From Planctomycetota bacterium (GTDB lineage: Bacteria; Planctomycetota; UBA1135; GCA-002686595): DNA of 64,000 bases. How positions within the stretch are numbered: the stretch's first letter is position 1; each line of letters begins with the position of its first letter. Position numbers and translations under genes: made by a program. The DNA lies in assembly GCA_026692665.1 (NCBI GenBank), contig JAPLOF010000026.1, forward strand, positions 62,001 to 126,000, in the 5' to 3' direction. Below the pieces are notes generated by a model. It made no database searches. It was not told the origin of the DNA and saw nothing but the letters and a program-made list of their open reading frames with translations. Positions 17,199-26,649 of this stretch are shown here, piece after piece.

Positions 17199-18710
17199 CT
17201 ACTTCGCTCCGCGCAGCGTCGCTTCGGCGGCATCCGCCTCGGCTTCGCGCCCGAGGAAACGTAGTGCGAGGGAACGACTGAGCTGGGCACTCTTGAGAGT
17301 CGGATCCAGCTCGAGCGCGCGTTCGAACGCAACCAGAGCCTCCTCGAACCGCGCCAGGTCTCCCAGCGCGTTGCCCCGGCCGTTGTGCGCCGGCGCGAAG
17401 CGCCCATCGAGGCGCACGGCCTCGTCGTATGCCGCCAGTGCCTCCTCCGCGCGCGAGAGCTGTCGCAGGGCGTTGCCGATTCCGTTGCGCGCCGCGGCGT
17501 CACGCGGGTCGAGGCTCGCCGCGCGCTCGTACTCCACGAGGGCATCTGCGTGGCGATCGAGACGAAAGAGCGCATTTCCTCGGCCGAAGTGGGCTGACGC
17601 GGAGGTCGGGAGGAGGGCCAGCGAAGCGTCGTAGGCCGCCAGCGCGTCCGCGAACCGCCCGAGGTCGAGGAGCACGCTCCCGCGCACGAGTTGCGCGTCC
17701 GAGCCACCGGGATCCAGCCTGGTCGCGGCCTCGAGGTCCTCGAGCGCCTCCGGGAACCGTCCGAGTTGCTGGAACAGCTTGGCCCGGCCGACGCGCCCGC
17801 CGATCGTGTTCGGGTCGAGCTCGATCCACCGGCCATGAGCGGCCAGGGCTTCCTCCGCTCGTCCGAGGTCGGCGAGCGCGGCCCCGCGACCGGCGTGAGC
17901 CTGGGCCTGACGTGCATCCCGTCGCAGCGCGTCCTCGAAGCTAAGCAACGCCTGCTCCGGCCGGCCGAGTGCCCGCAGGACATTGCCGCGACCCACGAGT
18001 GCGATGGGGTCGCCGGCGTCGATCTCGAGGACGCGGTCGTACGCCACGAGCGCATCGTCGTAGCGGCCGACCCGAGCCAATGCGCTCGCGCGCCAGCCGA
18101 GGATCGACGTGTCGCGGGGGTCGATGGCCAAGGCTCGTTCGAACGCGCCCAGTGCTTCCACGGCACGGCCCAGGTCCGCGAGCGCGAGACCGAGGCCGGT
18201 TTCGGCGAGGGCGTCGTGACCATCTTCCTGAACGGCGCGCTGGAACGCGGCCAGGGCGTCCGTCGAACGTCCCTGCGCCCGCAGCACGTGTCCGCGGATG
18301 CGCAGAGCCCGGCCGTGCACCGCGGCGCACAGCACCTCCGCCTCGCGTGTCAAGGATGCGGCGTCTTCGAGGCGGCGCAGGTCCGTGCTGTAGCGCTGAA
18401 TCACCGTAGCGAGCGCGGTTCCACCCAGGGCGTCCCAAGCCCGGTCGAGCTTGCTCTCCGCCGCGAGGCAATCGACCTTGGAGCGCTGGATCTGGGTCTG
18501 TTCTTCGCTGCGACGCGAGTTCAGGAACCCGAGGAGTCCGAGCGTCGCCCCCGCGACCGCCGTCACGACGGTGACGAGCCTGACGGTCAGGTCGAGCGGA
18601 TCTCGTTCACGCTTGGGGGCGGCGGCCGGGGCCGCGGTCGACGAAGCGGCCGGAGCCGTCGTGGACGGCTCGGCGGGTGCCACCGTTCTCCCTCGTTTCG
18701 AGCGTCCCAT
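17199..18710 (-). CDS. Membrane-anchored tetratricopeptide-repeat protein
   Basis: 503 residues. A basic and Ala/Pro/Thr-rich cytoplasmic stretch of about 35 residues precedes one hydrophobic helix (VRLVTVVTAVAGATLGLLGF). A helical linker and then about ten consecutive 34-residue TPR units run to the C-terminus. The repeats have the pattern A-x-x-G-R-G-N-A-L-x-x-L-G-R, as in GRGNVLRALGRPEQALLSFE. It is probably a scaffold for protein-protein contacts outside or at the membrane; no partner can be named. The ATG at 18710 gives a compact N-terminus. It is divergent from the next lipoprotein gene. Confidence 0.88.
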   Translation of the reverse strand: MGRSKRGRTVAPAEPSTTAPAASSTAAPAAAPKRERDPLDLTVRLVTVVTAVAGATLGLLGFLNSRRSEEQTQIQRSKVDCLAAESKLDRAWDALGGTALATVIQRYSTDLRRLEDAASLTREAEVLCAAVHGRALRIRGHVLRAQGRSTDALAAFQRAVQEDGHDALAETGLGLALADLGRAVEALGAFERALAIDPRDTSILGWRASALARVGRYDDALVAYDRVLEIDAGDPIALVGRGNVLRALGRPEQALLSFEDALRRDARQAQAHAGRGAALADLGRAEEALAAHGRWIELDPNTIGGRVGRAKLFQQLGRFPEALEDLEAATRLDPGGSDAQLVRGSVLLDLGRFADALAAYDASLALLPTSASAHFGRGNALFRLDRHADALVEYERAASLDPRDAAARNGIGNALRQLSRAEEALAAYDEAVRLDGRFAPAHNGRGNALGDLARFEEALVAFERALELDPTLKSAQLSRSLALRFLGREAEADAAEATLRGAK

Positions 18711-18797
18711 CGCCGACTTCACCTTCCCCGCTCGCACGCCGAACGGCAAGCCCCGCCTCCAGGCGTCATGCGCGCTGGCGCTCTCGGGCGCAGGCGC

Positions 18798-18803
18798 TAG
18801 ATT
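18798..18803 (+). promoter_or_regulatory. Candidate -10 element (TAGATT)
   Basis: TAGATT lies 35 nt before the lipoprotein ATG at 18839, in the divergent intergenic region. Unlike most other candidates here it would leave a leader of about 30 nt. Confidence 0.35.
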
Positions 18804-18838
18804 CGACAGAGGCCAGCCGGTCTCGCGAGTTGATTCAC

Positions 18839-19999
18839 ATGAAATGCTCTCACATTACCCTGCTCCTCGTGCTCGCCAGCGCGGCGACCGGCCTCCCTGT
18901 CGCCGGTTGCAATCGAGTGGCAGGAGGCGACCTCATCGCCGGGGCTCAGGTCGGCGGTGCGACGAAGGAGAAAGTGGCGATCCCGGCTCGCGCCCCGCTG
19001 CGGCTGCGCAGGCTCGAGGTCCATGATCCCGGCGTCGGTTGCACCGCGTTCACCATGCTCGTGCCCGTCGACTGGAAGACGGAAGGCGGCGTGCAGTGGC
19101 AGATGCAGTACGCGAACCTCGCCAGCGCGCGGTTCCGGGCCTTCGATCCTCGAGGAGGGGCCGCACTCGAGATGTTCCCCGTGGTCCCCGGCTGCTGGGA
19201 CGACGGTGGCTCGCTGGGGCCCTCGGCGCGCGGGCAGAACTACATGGGCAGCGTGGTGTACCCGCCGCCCACCGACGTCCTCCAATACGTGCGCGAGCTG
19301 TTCGTGCCCGGTTATCGAGCGAACATCCGCGGCCTGAAGATCGGGGCCGCGACAGCGCTGCCCGAGGTCGCGCGTGCGGTCGAGCAGAACGTCCAGGAAC
19401 CTGGCGTCACGAAGCGCGTGAGCGCGGGGAAGGTCCGACTCGAGTACGAGGAGGACGGCAAGGCCATCGCGGAGGACGTCTACATCACGATGGTCATTGC
19501 CCGCTCGCCGATCGTGCCGACGATGACCCAGTGGTCGCTGGAGCACCAGTACTCGTTCCGCGCGCCCAAGGCCGACATCGACCGTCTCGCTCCGCTGCTG
19601 CAGGCCATGTCCTCCTCGATCCGCATCGAGTTGCCGTGGTACGCGGGCTACTCCCAGGTGCTCGACATGTCCCGGAAGGGACAGATGCAGGCGATCCGCG
19701 ATGCCGGCGAGATCTCGAAACGCACCTCGCGCAACAACGACGCGATCCTGGCCTCGATGCGATCCTCCTGGGAGGCGCGCCAGAGTTCGCAGGATCGGAT
19801 GTCGCGCGAGTTCAGCGAGTCGATTCGCGGCGTCGAGACCTACGACGATCCCATCGCAGGGCGGGAGATCCAGCTTCCCGGCGGATACGACGACGCTTGG
19901 GTCAACGCGCGCGGGGAATACGTGTTGTCGAGCGAGGCCGGTTACGACCCCAACGTCGGATCGACCCAGGATTGGCGTCGACTGCAGCCCGCGCGCTGA
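18839..19999 (+). CDS. Hypothetical lipoprotein
   Basis: 386 residues. The N-terminus (KCSHITLLLVLASAATGLPV, then AGCNR) is a lipoprotein signal with lipobox VAGC. The mature part starts with a soluble domain (GVGCTAFTMLVPVDWKTEGG), continues with an alpha/beta region of about 200 residues, and ends in a long charged helix (MQAIRDAGEISKRTSRNND) and a tail with paired Tyr and Trp. I do not recognise a named family. Its neighbours are the divergent TPR gene and a convergent DUF4920 lipoprotein. The chosen ATG is the one that gives the signal sequence. Confidence 0.8.
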   Translation: MKCSHITLLLVLASAATGLPVAGCNRVAGGDLIAGAQVGGATKEKVAIPARAPLRLRRLEVHDPGVGCTAFTMLVPVDWKTEGGVQWQMQYANLASARFRAFDPRGGAALEMFPVVPGCWDDGGSLGPSARGQNYMGSVVYPPPTDVLQYVRELFVPGYRANIRGLKIGAATALPEVARAVEQNVQEPGVTKRVSAGKVRLEYEEDGKAIAEDVYITMVIARSPIVPTMTQWSLEHQYSFRAPKADIDRLAPLLQAMSSSIRIELPWYAGYSQVLDMSRKGQMQAIRDAGEISKRTSRNNDAILASMRSSWEARQSSQDRMSREFSESIRGVETYDDPIAGREIQLPGGYDDAWVNARGEYVLSSEAGYDPNVGSTQDWRRLQPAR

Positions 20000-20059
20000 C
20001 CAGCGCCCAGCGCGCGCCCAGTCGATCGGCGGAGCGAGCGTCCGTGAAGCGCGAGCGGC

Positions 20060-20527
20060 CTACTTCGCCGGCTCCAGGATCAGCACGGCCGAAGCGTTGA
20101 ACTCGTAGCCCTCGCGCGGGATCTCGACCTTGCCGCCGGCCTCTTCCTGGATGTGCGCGGCGTCCGCTTCGCTGATCTTCTTGGGGTAGAACGAGCCCTG
20201 GATCAGGACGCGCTTGCCGACCGAGTCGACCGGGAAGGCGTACTGTCCGCCGCAGCCGGACTCCCAGCGGACCATCGCCACCTTGCCCTGGTCCTCGACC
20301 TTCATCCAACAGCCCTTCTTCAGGCAGACGGCCTGGACCGTCGCCTCGACGAGCAGCGTCTGGTCGAAGAACTTGGCCGGTTCGGCGTCGACGACGGCGA
20401 AGCGACGGCTCTCTTGCGGCTGGATGGCCTCGCCGACCAGCCGCCCGTGGGGCAGTTCGTGGGTCGTGCTGCAGCCGGGGAACGCGAACGACAGGGCGAC
20501 AGCGGCGAGGATCTGGGTGATGCGCAT
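20060..20527 (-). CDS. DUF4920 lipoprotein
   Basis: 155 residues with a lipoprotein signal (MRITQILAAVALSFAFPGC). The mature domain matches DUF4920: ATVQAVCLKKGCWMKVEDQG contains the diagnostic C-x4-C-W-M element, followed by GKRVLIQGSFYPKKISEADA. The fold is OB-like, and family members are secreted or lipid-anchored with unknown function. The paired cysteines suggest a disulfide or metal site. It is convergent with the upstream hypothetical lipoprotein and divergent from the DUF1800 gene. Confidence 0.88.
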   Translation of the reverse strand: MRITQILAAVALSFAFPGCSTTHELPHGRLVGEAIQPQESRRFAVVDAEPAKFFDQTLLVEATVQAVCLKKGCWMKVEDQGKVAMVRWESGCGGQYAFPVDSVGKRVLIQGSFYPKKISEADAAHIQEEAGGKVEIPREGYEFNASAVLILEPAK

Positions 20528-20714
20528 GGCGGGATCGAGGGTCGTGAGGATCGGATGGCGAATTCGTGGCCCAGTCTAGGCGAGGCATCTCGGCCCAGCC
20601 ACCCGAACCGGGGCTCGGCCCGGAACCTGGACGGGATCGAGGTGTTCCGGGAACCTGTCCGATGAGGACCGCGAGGACCGTCGTCCGTCCGATGGCGCGG
20701 CTCGCACGAGGAAC

Positions 20715-22400
20715 ATGATGCTGCCCGCGCTCCTGACTCTTCTCGTCTCCCTCCCGCTCCCGCCCGGTTCGGAGGCCGTGCCGTGGAATGCACGCAACGC
20801 CGAGCATCTCCTGAATCGTGCCGGCTTCAGCGCCCGCACGGCCGAAGTCGAAGCCGCCGTCGCGGCGGGACTCGATGCGACGCTCGAGCGGCTCCTCGCC
20901 CCGTCGACGGACTGGGACATGCCGGCCTACGAACGCATCGAGGAGCCTTCCAAGAAGGACCTCGAGGGACTGCCGAAGGAGGAACAGGACAAGAGGAAGC
21001 GCGAGGCTCGCGAGGCCGACCGGCGTCAGATGCTCGAGACGACGGGCTGGTGGTTCCACCAGATGGAGACGACGAGCGCGCCGCTCCAGGAGAAGGTGAT
21101 CCTCTTCTGGCACGGGTTCTTCACGACCTCGATCGAGGAGACGAAGCGCAGCTTTCTCATGCTGCAACAGCACGAGTTCCTCCGGCGGAATGCGCTCGGG
21201 AGCTACGCCGATCTGTTGCGCGGCATCGCTCGCGATCCGGCGATGCTCGTCTACCTCGACAACAACGTGAACCGCAAGGGCAGCCCGAACGAGAACTTCG
21301 CGCGCGAGCTCATGGAGATCTTCAGCCTCGGGGAGGGCAACTACACCGAGCAGGACGTCAAGGAAGCCGCCCGGTCGTTGACCGGCCGTGGCGTCGGCAA
21401 GGACGGTTCTTTCGAGTTCCGCACGCGTCAGCACGACGACGGCGAGAAGACCGTGCTCGGCGTGACGGGACACCTCGACGGCGACCAGTTGATCGAGATC
21501 CTGCTGGAGCAGGAAGCGTGTCCGCGTTGGGTCGCGCGGCGGCTGCTCTCGTGGTTCGAGGGCGTCGAGCCGGAGCCCGCCCGCCTCGCCGAGTACGCAA
21601 AGGTCCTGCGTGAGGAGCGCTTCGAGCTCCGTCCGTTCCTGAGGAAGCTGTTCTCGGACCCGAGGTTCTACCGCGAAGAGATCGTCGGGGCGCGCGTGCT
21701 CGGGCCCGTCGAGTACATGGTCGGTACCGCGCGCCGCATGCAGGTCGACGTCCCGCCCGGTCTGCTCGGCGCCGGTGCGGCATTGCTCGGCCAGCGCGTC
21801 TTCTCGCCGCCCAGCGTGAAGGGCTGGGACGAAGGCTATGCCTGGATCACGACCTCGACGCTCATGCAGCGCGGCAATCTCGCGGGGCTGATGCTCGGCG
21901 TCGTGAAGGTCGCCGACGTCATGAGCATGGCCGACGTCGAGGCCGAGATGGCCGCCGAGGCCAAGGATGGAATGCAGCACGAAGGCGGCATGCACCCCGG
22001 TGCCGGCGACGAGCCGGGCATGCAGTCGGCCGGGGGCGAAGCCGGAACCAGCGTGAAACCCGCGGCGAAACCGAAGGCCGGGAAGCCCGGAGGCCCGGCC
22101 ATGGAGATCCTCCGGCGCATCGAAGGCAGCGGCTGGTACCCGCTCCTGAACTTCCGCGCGCGACTCGAGAAGGCCGGAGCACGGACGGACGCACAGATCG
22201 CCGAGCGCATGCTCGACGACCTGCTGGCGATCCCGGCGCCGGCGGACACGCGCGAGAAGATGCGCGCCTTCCTCGAGCTCGAACGCAAGGAGCGCAAGAT
22301 CGCGGATGGGGACCTGCTCGCGACGGGCGCGGAGGCGGAGCGCATCCTGCGGCGCATGGCGCACCTGATCCTGAGCCTCCCCGAAGCACAACTGGGCTGA
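20715..22400 (+). CDS. DUF1800 family protein
   Basis: 561 residues with a short export signal. DUF1800 signatures are clear: AEHLLNRAGFSARTAEVEA, KVILFWHGFFTTSIEETK, LLRGIARDPAMLVYLDNN, and NENFARELMEIFSLGEGNY. The family has no established biochemical role but is nearly always encoded next to DUF1501, as here: the DUF1501 start lies 5 nt after this stop. The C-terminal part contains an unusual Met/His/Gly-rich insert (about residues 413-450, with MQHEGGMHPGAGDEPGMQ) that could bind metal. The pair is abundant in planctomycetes. The two products probably work together at or outside the membrane. Confidence 0.92.
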   Translation: MMLPALLTLLVSLPLPPGSEAVPWNARNAEHLLNRAGFSARTAEVEAAVAAGLDATLERLLAPSTDWDMPAYERIEEPSKKDLEGLPKEEQDKRKREAREADRRQMLETTGWWFHQMETTSAPLQEKVILFWHGFFTTSIEETKRSFLMLQQHEFLRRNALGSYADLLRGIARDPAMLVYLDNNVNRKGSPNENFARELMEIFSLGEGNYTEQDVKEAARSLTGRGVGKDGSFEFRTRQHDDGEKTVLGVTGHLDGDQLIEILLEQEACPRWVARRLLSWFEGVEPEPARLAEYAKVLREERFELRPFLRKLFSDPRFYREEIVGARVLGPVEYMVGTARRMQVDVPPGLLGAGAALLGQRVFSPPSVKGWDEGYAWITTSTLMQRGNLAGLMLGVVKVADVMSMADVEAEMAAEAKDGMQHEGGMHPGAGDEPGMQSAGGEAGTSVKPAAKPKAGKPGGPAMEILRRIEGSGWYPLLNFRARLEKAGARTDAQIAERMLDDLLAIPAPADTREKMRAFLELERKERKIADGDLLATGAEAERILRRMAHLILSLPEAQLG

Positions 22401-22405
22401 CCGCC

Positions 22406-23686
22406 ATGAACCACGAGCACGGGATCGATCGTCGGGGGCTTCTCACGGCCGGACTCGGACTCGGAGGGGTCGTGCTGCTCGGGAGTCGCGGCCAGGCGCG
22501 CGTACGGTTGTCGGTTCCGCTCGGTGGCGACGAGGAGGCGCGCGCCGGGAAGGTGCTCGTGCTGGTGCAGCTGACGGGTGGCAACGACGGCCTCTCGACC
22601 GTCGTGCCTTTCGGGGACGACGGCTACGGCCGCGCGCGCACGTCGACCCGGATCGCGGCGGACGCCGTGCTCGAGATCGACGACTATCGTGGCCTGCACC
22701 CCGATCTGAAGGGTCTGAAGCGCCACTACGACGCGGGCCACGTCGCGATCGTCGAGGGCTGCGGCTATCCCGACCCGATCCGGTCCCACTTCAAGTCGTA
22801 CGAGGTGTGGCACACGGCGAGCGCCCGCGGTCGTTCGGCGGGCGAAGGCTGGGTCGGAAGGCTGGCGGGCGTCGCGTGGCCCAAGGACGAAACGCCCGAG
22901 CTCGTCGTCCACGTCGGCGCGACGGCTCCCTACTCCGTCTTCTCGCTGGCGCATCCGCCGGTGATCTTCCAGACACCGCAGAGCTACCGTTGGATCAGTC
23001 CCGAGACGGACGACCTCGACGCGTATCGAAAGGCCGCCGAGGAGGACTCGGTGCGACTCGTGGCGAGTCGCAAGGAGAAATCGAAGTCCGGGAAGACGGG
23101 GTCCGAAGCGGCGATCGACCGCTTGCGCGGCGTCCTGTCCGACGCGAACGACTCCTCCGCCCGCATCCGGCGTGCTTCGGTCTCGTATGTCCCGGGAGCC
23201 GCGTATCCGGCCGACGAACTGGGTGATTCGATGCGCGTCGTCGCTTCGCTCCTCGACGCTCGCATCGGTTCGCGCGTCGTCTCGGTCGAACTGGGCGGCT
23301 TCGACAGCCACAACGACCAGCGCGCACAGCACGACGGACGCATGAGGAGTCTCGACGCCGCGCTGACGGCTTTCCTCGACGACTTGAAAGGTCGGTCCAT
23401 CGCGGACGACGTGATCGTCGTCGTCTTCAGCGAGTTCGGCCGGCGCGTCCAGGAGAACGGTTCGCGCGGAACGGACCACGGCACCGCGGGGCCGATGTTC
23501 GTGCTGGGCCAGAAGGTCAAGGGCGGGCTGTACGGCAAGCACCCGTCGATGTCCGAGCTCGACGCGGGCGACCTCGTCTTCACGACGGATTTCCGCAGCG
23601 TCTACGCCACGGCGATCGAGCGCTGGTTCGGCGTGGATTCGGCGAAGGTGCTGGGCACGAAGTACCCGCTGCTCGGAATGGTCTGA
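22406..23686 (+). CDS. DUF1501 family protein (Tat-exported, sulfatase/phosphatase-like fold)
   Basis: 426 residues. The N-terminus has a twin-arginine signal (RRGLLTAGLGLGGVVLLG), so export as a folded protein is expected. The domain shows DUF1501 hallmarks: VLVQLTGGNDGLSTVVPF, a later GGFDSHNDQ, and DDVIVVVFSEFGRRVQENGS followed by DHGTAGPMFVLG. The residues resemble metal ligands of the alkaline phosphatase/sulfatase superfamily, but no activity is established. It is the partner of the upstream DUF1800 gene in a two-gene operon and is convergent with the metalloprotease gene. Confidence 0.93.
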   Translation: MNHEHGIDRRGLLTAGLGLGGVVLLGSRGQARVRLSVPLGGDEEARAGKVLVLVQLTGGNDGLSTVVPFGDDGYGRARTSTRIAADAVLEIDDYRGLHPDLKGLKRHYDAGHVAIVEGCGYPDPIRSHFKSYEVWHTASARGRSAGEGWVGRLAGVAWPKDETPELVVHVGATAPYSVFSLAHPPVIFQTPQSYRWISPETDDLDAYRKAAEEDSVRLVASRKEKSKSGKTGSEAAIDRLRGVLSDANDSSARIRRASVSYVPGAAYPADELGDSMRVVASLLDARIGSRVVSVELGGFDSHNDQRAQHDGRMRSLDAALTAFLDDLKGRSIADDVIVVVFSEFGRRVQENGSRGTDHGTAGPMFVLGQKVKGGLYGKHPSMSELDAGDLVFTTDFRSVYATAIERWFGVDSAKVLGTKYPLLGMV

Positions 23687-23724
23687 CCGGACTCCAGTGC
23701 GGCGAGCTTCGGGCTCACCCCAGA

Positions 23725-26565
23725 TCAGGGTCGCCAGGCGACGGACAGGCCGTTGGTCAGGTTGAACGTGCTCGCCGAGCAGAACGCCGGCGAGTTCCGG
23801 TACCAGACCTGATAGTGCACCGTCGACGCGCTGCCGATGGCCCCCAGCGTCGAGAGGTTCGGGTCACCGCTCGCCGGCAGGATCGAGCCGTTTCCGGCGT
23901 TCGTTCGGACGGCCAGGCGCCGCACGCTGCCGCCCGCGCAGCGCAGACCGTCGCCGAAGACGGATCCCGCTCCCGCGCCCTGCTGCGCAGTCCCCTGGAA
24001 GTAGAGGGCCGAGGAATCGGGCATGCCGGACGCGCGCAGCACGAGCGTGTCCGCGCCGATCGACGCGCCGCCGAGCGCGGCGAGGCGACCGGCCAGTCCG
24101 AGCGAGTTCAGGCATCCCGCGTGCTCGTCGGGCAGACTCGCATTGCCGCACGGGCACGGCGTCGCGCTGCCGTGGCCGAAGCAGAAGGCGCTCACGACCT
24201 CGGCGCGGAATCCGGCGACCGTCGCGGCGCTGTCGTTCAGCGCACGCCAGGCTTCGGCGGCGAAGGGGCTCGGGCTCGCGACGCCGAGTGGTTGACCCTG
24301 CCACGCGACTCCGGGGTTCGAGAAGTACGGCAACCGGACGCCGGGCGCGTAGGCCATGATCGTGCGCCAGGCGTTGTCGCCGGTCCGATAGCCGTACGAG
24401 TACGTCGAGCTGCCGGGGGGATACGGTTCTCCGCGGTCGAACACGTAGACGTCGGACACGCCGTTCGTGTCCACGGTCGCGACGGCGGCTCGGCTGGCGA
24501 AGGCGATGCGCGTGCCGGTCGAGTCGATCGCCACGGGCGATCCGTCGCCTCCGCCACCGGGAATCTCCGCGCCGGAGCTCGAGAGGCTCACGCGCTCGGT
24601 CGTCCCGGACGAGAGATCCCGGACGAACACGTCGGATGTCCCATTCGAGTCGCCGCCGACCAGGTCGTCGGCGCGACTGGTGAACGCGACCCGCCGTCCA
24701 TCGCTGGAGAAGGAGGGCGCGGATCCCTCGCTCGAAGGGCCATTGCCGGTCCCGCCGAACGGGTTCGCGCTGGCGAGCAGCGTGAGAGCGCCCACGCGGT
24801 CGCGGACGAAGAGGTCCGTCGCGCCATTCGAGTCGCCTGCGATCACGTCCGCCGCCGAACTCGCGAATGCGATCCAGCGCCCATCGGCCGAGATCGCGCA
24901 GCTGGGCTCGCACGGGCCCGCGATCTCCAGTCCGACTGTCGACAGGCTCGCGCGCGCGGTGGTTCCCGCGGTCATGTCGCGGACGAAGACGTCCGTCGTG
25001 CCGTTCTGGTCGTTGGCGACGAGGTCACTGGCCGTGCTCCAGAACGCCACATGGCGCCCGTCGTCGGAAATGTGCGCGCCGCCCGAGGCGCCGAACGCCG
25101 GCTGGCCGCTCGCGTTGGCGCTGACGAGCGTGCTCGTTCCGCTCAGGCGATCCCAGCGGAACACTTGGGTGAGGGTGGCGCTCGCGCCGAGGTTCGCGGC
25201 CCGCGTCGTGAAGACGACCCAGCGGTCCGCCCCGGAAATGGAAGGTTCGAAGCAGTCGCCGTTCGCCTGGGAGCCGGCCGCCGGCAGGATCCGCGTCGTG
25301 GTCCCGCCCTGCACGTCGCGCACGAAGACGTCGATCGAGCCGTTCGTGTCTCCGCTCGCGAGGTTCGTGGCGCCGCTCGCGAAGACGACGAATCCACCGT
25401 CTCCGACGGACGGCGCTCCAACCGGCGCCGCATCGCCCTGGACTCCGGAGCTCGAAACGCTGGCGCGCACGGTCGTCAGGGTTCCCCTGTCGCGGACGAA
25501 GACGTCGGCCAGCCCGTTCGTGTCGCCGTTCACCAGCGTCGCGGCAGAGCTCGCGAAGGCCACGAAGGACCCGTTGCGCGAGATCGAGGGCTGCGCCGAT
25601 GCGCCTGCGACCTGGGTCGAATTCCCGGCGACGCTGGCCCGCGCGCACTTGGAAGTCGCGGTGTCGCGATCGTGCGCGAGGCCCATGACGTGACCGAGCT
25701 CGTGGGCCAGCGACAGATTCGCCGCGGCGCAATTCCGGGCCACGACGCAGAACGCGTACGGCGCGAACCCGGCCCCCTGGTTGGTGAGCGAGTTCGAGAC
25801 ACCGCACGATTGGGAGGTCTGGATGATCAGCGCCACCGCGTCGGCCCCGCACGCGTCGCGCAAAGCCGGGATCTCGTCGAGCCAGCCGTCGTTCGCGATC
25901 GTCATGCGCGCGAGGTCGGTCACGATGCTCGCCGATTCCACGTACGCCACTTCGTGGCGCGCGACGAGTCGGACTTGCTGCAAGACGCCGCTCTGCGCGT
26001 AGGCTTGATTCGTCTCGGCCAGGGCGAGCTCGATGAGCGCCTCCATCGCGGCCGTGCCGCCTTCCGTCGCGCGCGCCAGCGGCGTGTAGACGACCATCAC
26101 GTCGATCGTGGAAGGCCCGGCCAAGGCGCTCGCGCTGGGCGGGGTCACCGGCGTCGTGAGCGGGATGGGCTCGGGTTCGGCGCAGGTCGCGAACGCGGCG
26201 GGATCGACGTACTCGACGCGTGCCTGCGTGCCTGCCCGACCGCGGACGATCGCGACCTCCCTGCCGACGCGAACGGTGCCGGACAGCTCGCTGTCGACGA
26301 CGGCGAACGACGCGAAGCCCTCCGCCGGACGCTCGAGCACGCCGACCCAGGTGAAGCCCCCGGAAGTCGCCATGGCGCGCTCCCGTCGCGCCAGGAACGA
26401 ACGCCCTTCGATCTCGATCCGGACCAGGTCGGTCTCGGGCCGCAGGTGCTCGAGGTCGACGACGGGAGGTGCGAACGACGCCTGCTGCGCACTCGCGGGC
26501 CGGGCCTCGGAGCCGGCGATCCCGAGGGTGAGGACGAGGCCGAGGAATACGCCGTGGATCTGCAT
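23725..26565 (-). CDS. Secreted zinc metalloprotease with a seven-repeat beta-propeller inserted in the catalytic domain
   Basis: 946 residues from the ATG at 26565, which gives a clean signal peptide ending ASAQQ. Residues about 30-150 resemble a propeptide. The catalytic domain starts at STIDVMVVYTPLARATEG; HELGHVMGLAHD at 288-299 supplies three zinc-ligand histidines. Instead of continuing, the sequence enters about 410 residues of seven repeats with the core GxxVAFxSxAxxLVxGDTNG then DVFVRD, a TolB/WD40-like propeller. It then returns to the protease with YGYRTGDNAWRTIMAYAPG, the Met-turn (Met737), and LPYFSNPGV. The last 150 residues are a Cys-rich domain (CFGHGSATPCPCGN) seen on many secreted proteins of some planctomycetes. 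All catalytic residues are present, so it is probably active. Confidence 0.88.
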   Translation of the reverse strand: MQIHGVFLGLVLTLGIAGSEARPASAQQASFAPPVVDLEHLRPETDLVRIEIEGRSFLARRERAMATSGGFTWVGVLERPAEGFASFAVVDSELSGTVRVGREVAIVRGRAGTQARVEYVDPAAFATCAEPEPIPLTTPVTPPSASALAGPSTIDVMVVYTPLARATEGGTAAMEALIELALAETNQAYAQSGVLQQVRLVARHEVAYVESASIVTDLARMTIANDGWLDEIPALRDACGADAVALIIQTSQSCGVSNSLTNQGAGFAPYAFCVVARNCAAANLSLAHELGHVMGLAHDRDTATSKCARASVAGNSTQVAGASAQPSISRNGSFVAFASSAATLVNGDTNGLADVFVRDRGTLTTVRASVSSSGVQGDAAPVGAPSVGDGGFVVFASGATNLASGDTNGSIDVFVRDVQGGTTTRILPAAGSQANGDCFEPSISGADRWVVFTTRAANLGASATLTQVFRWDRLSGTSTLVSANASGQPAFGASGGAHISDDGRHVAFWSTASDLVANDQNGTTDVFVRDMTAGTTARASLSTVGLEIAGPCEPSCAISADGRWIAFASSAADVIAGDSNGATDLFVRDRVGALTLLASANPFGGTGNGPSSEGSAPSFSSDGRRVAFTSRADDLVGGDSNGTSDVFVRDLSSGTTERVSLSSSGAEIPGGGGDGSPVAIDSTGTRIAFASRAAVATVDTNGVSDVYVFDRGEPYPPGSSTYSYGYRTGDNAWRTIMAYAPGVRLPYFSNPGVAWQGQPLGVASPSPFAAEAWRALNDSAATVAGFRAEVVSAFCFGHGSATPCPCGNASLPDEHAGCLNSLGLAGRLAALGGASIGADTLVLRASGMPDSSALYFQGTAQQGAGAGSVFGDGLRCAGGSVRRLAVRTNAGNGSILPASGDPNLSTLGAIGSASTVHYQVWYRNSPAFCSASTFNLTNGLSVAWRP

Positions 26566-26649
26566 GGCCGGCGGACGGACCGCTCTCGCCATCGTACGCC
26601 GCTTCTCGCGGATCGGCCGGAAGACCCTCCGCGGGCCCGCTCCAGGCCC

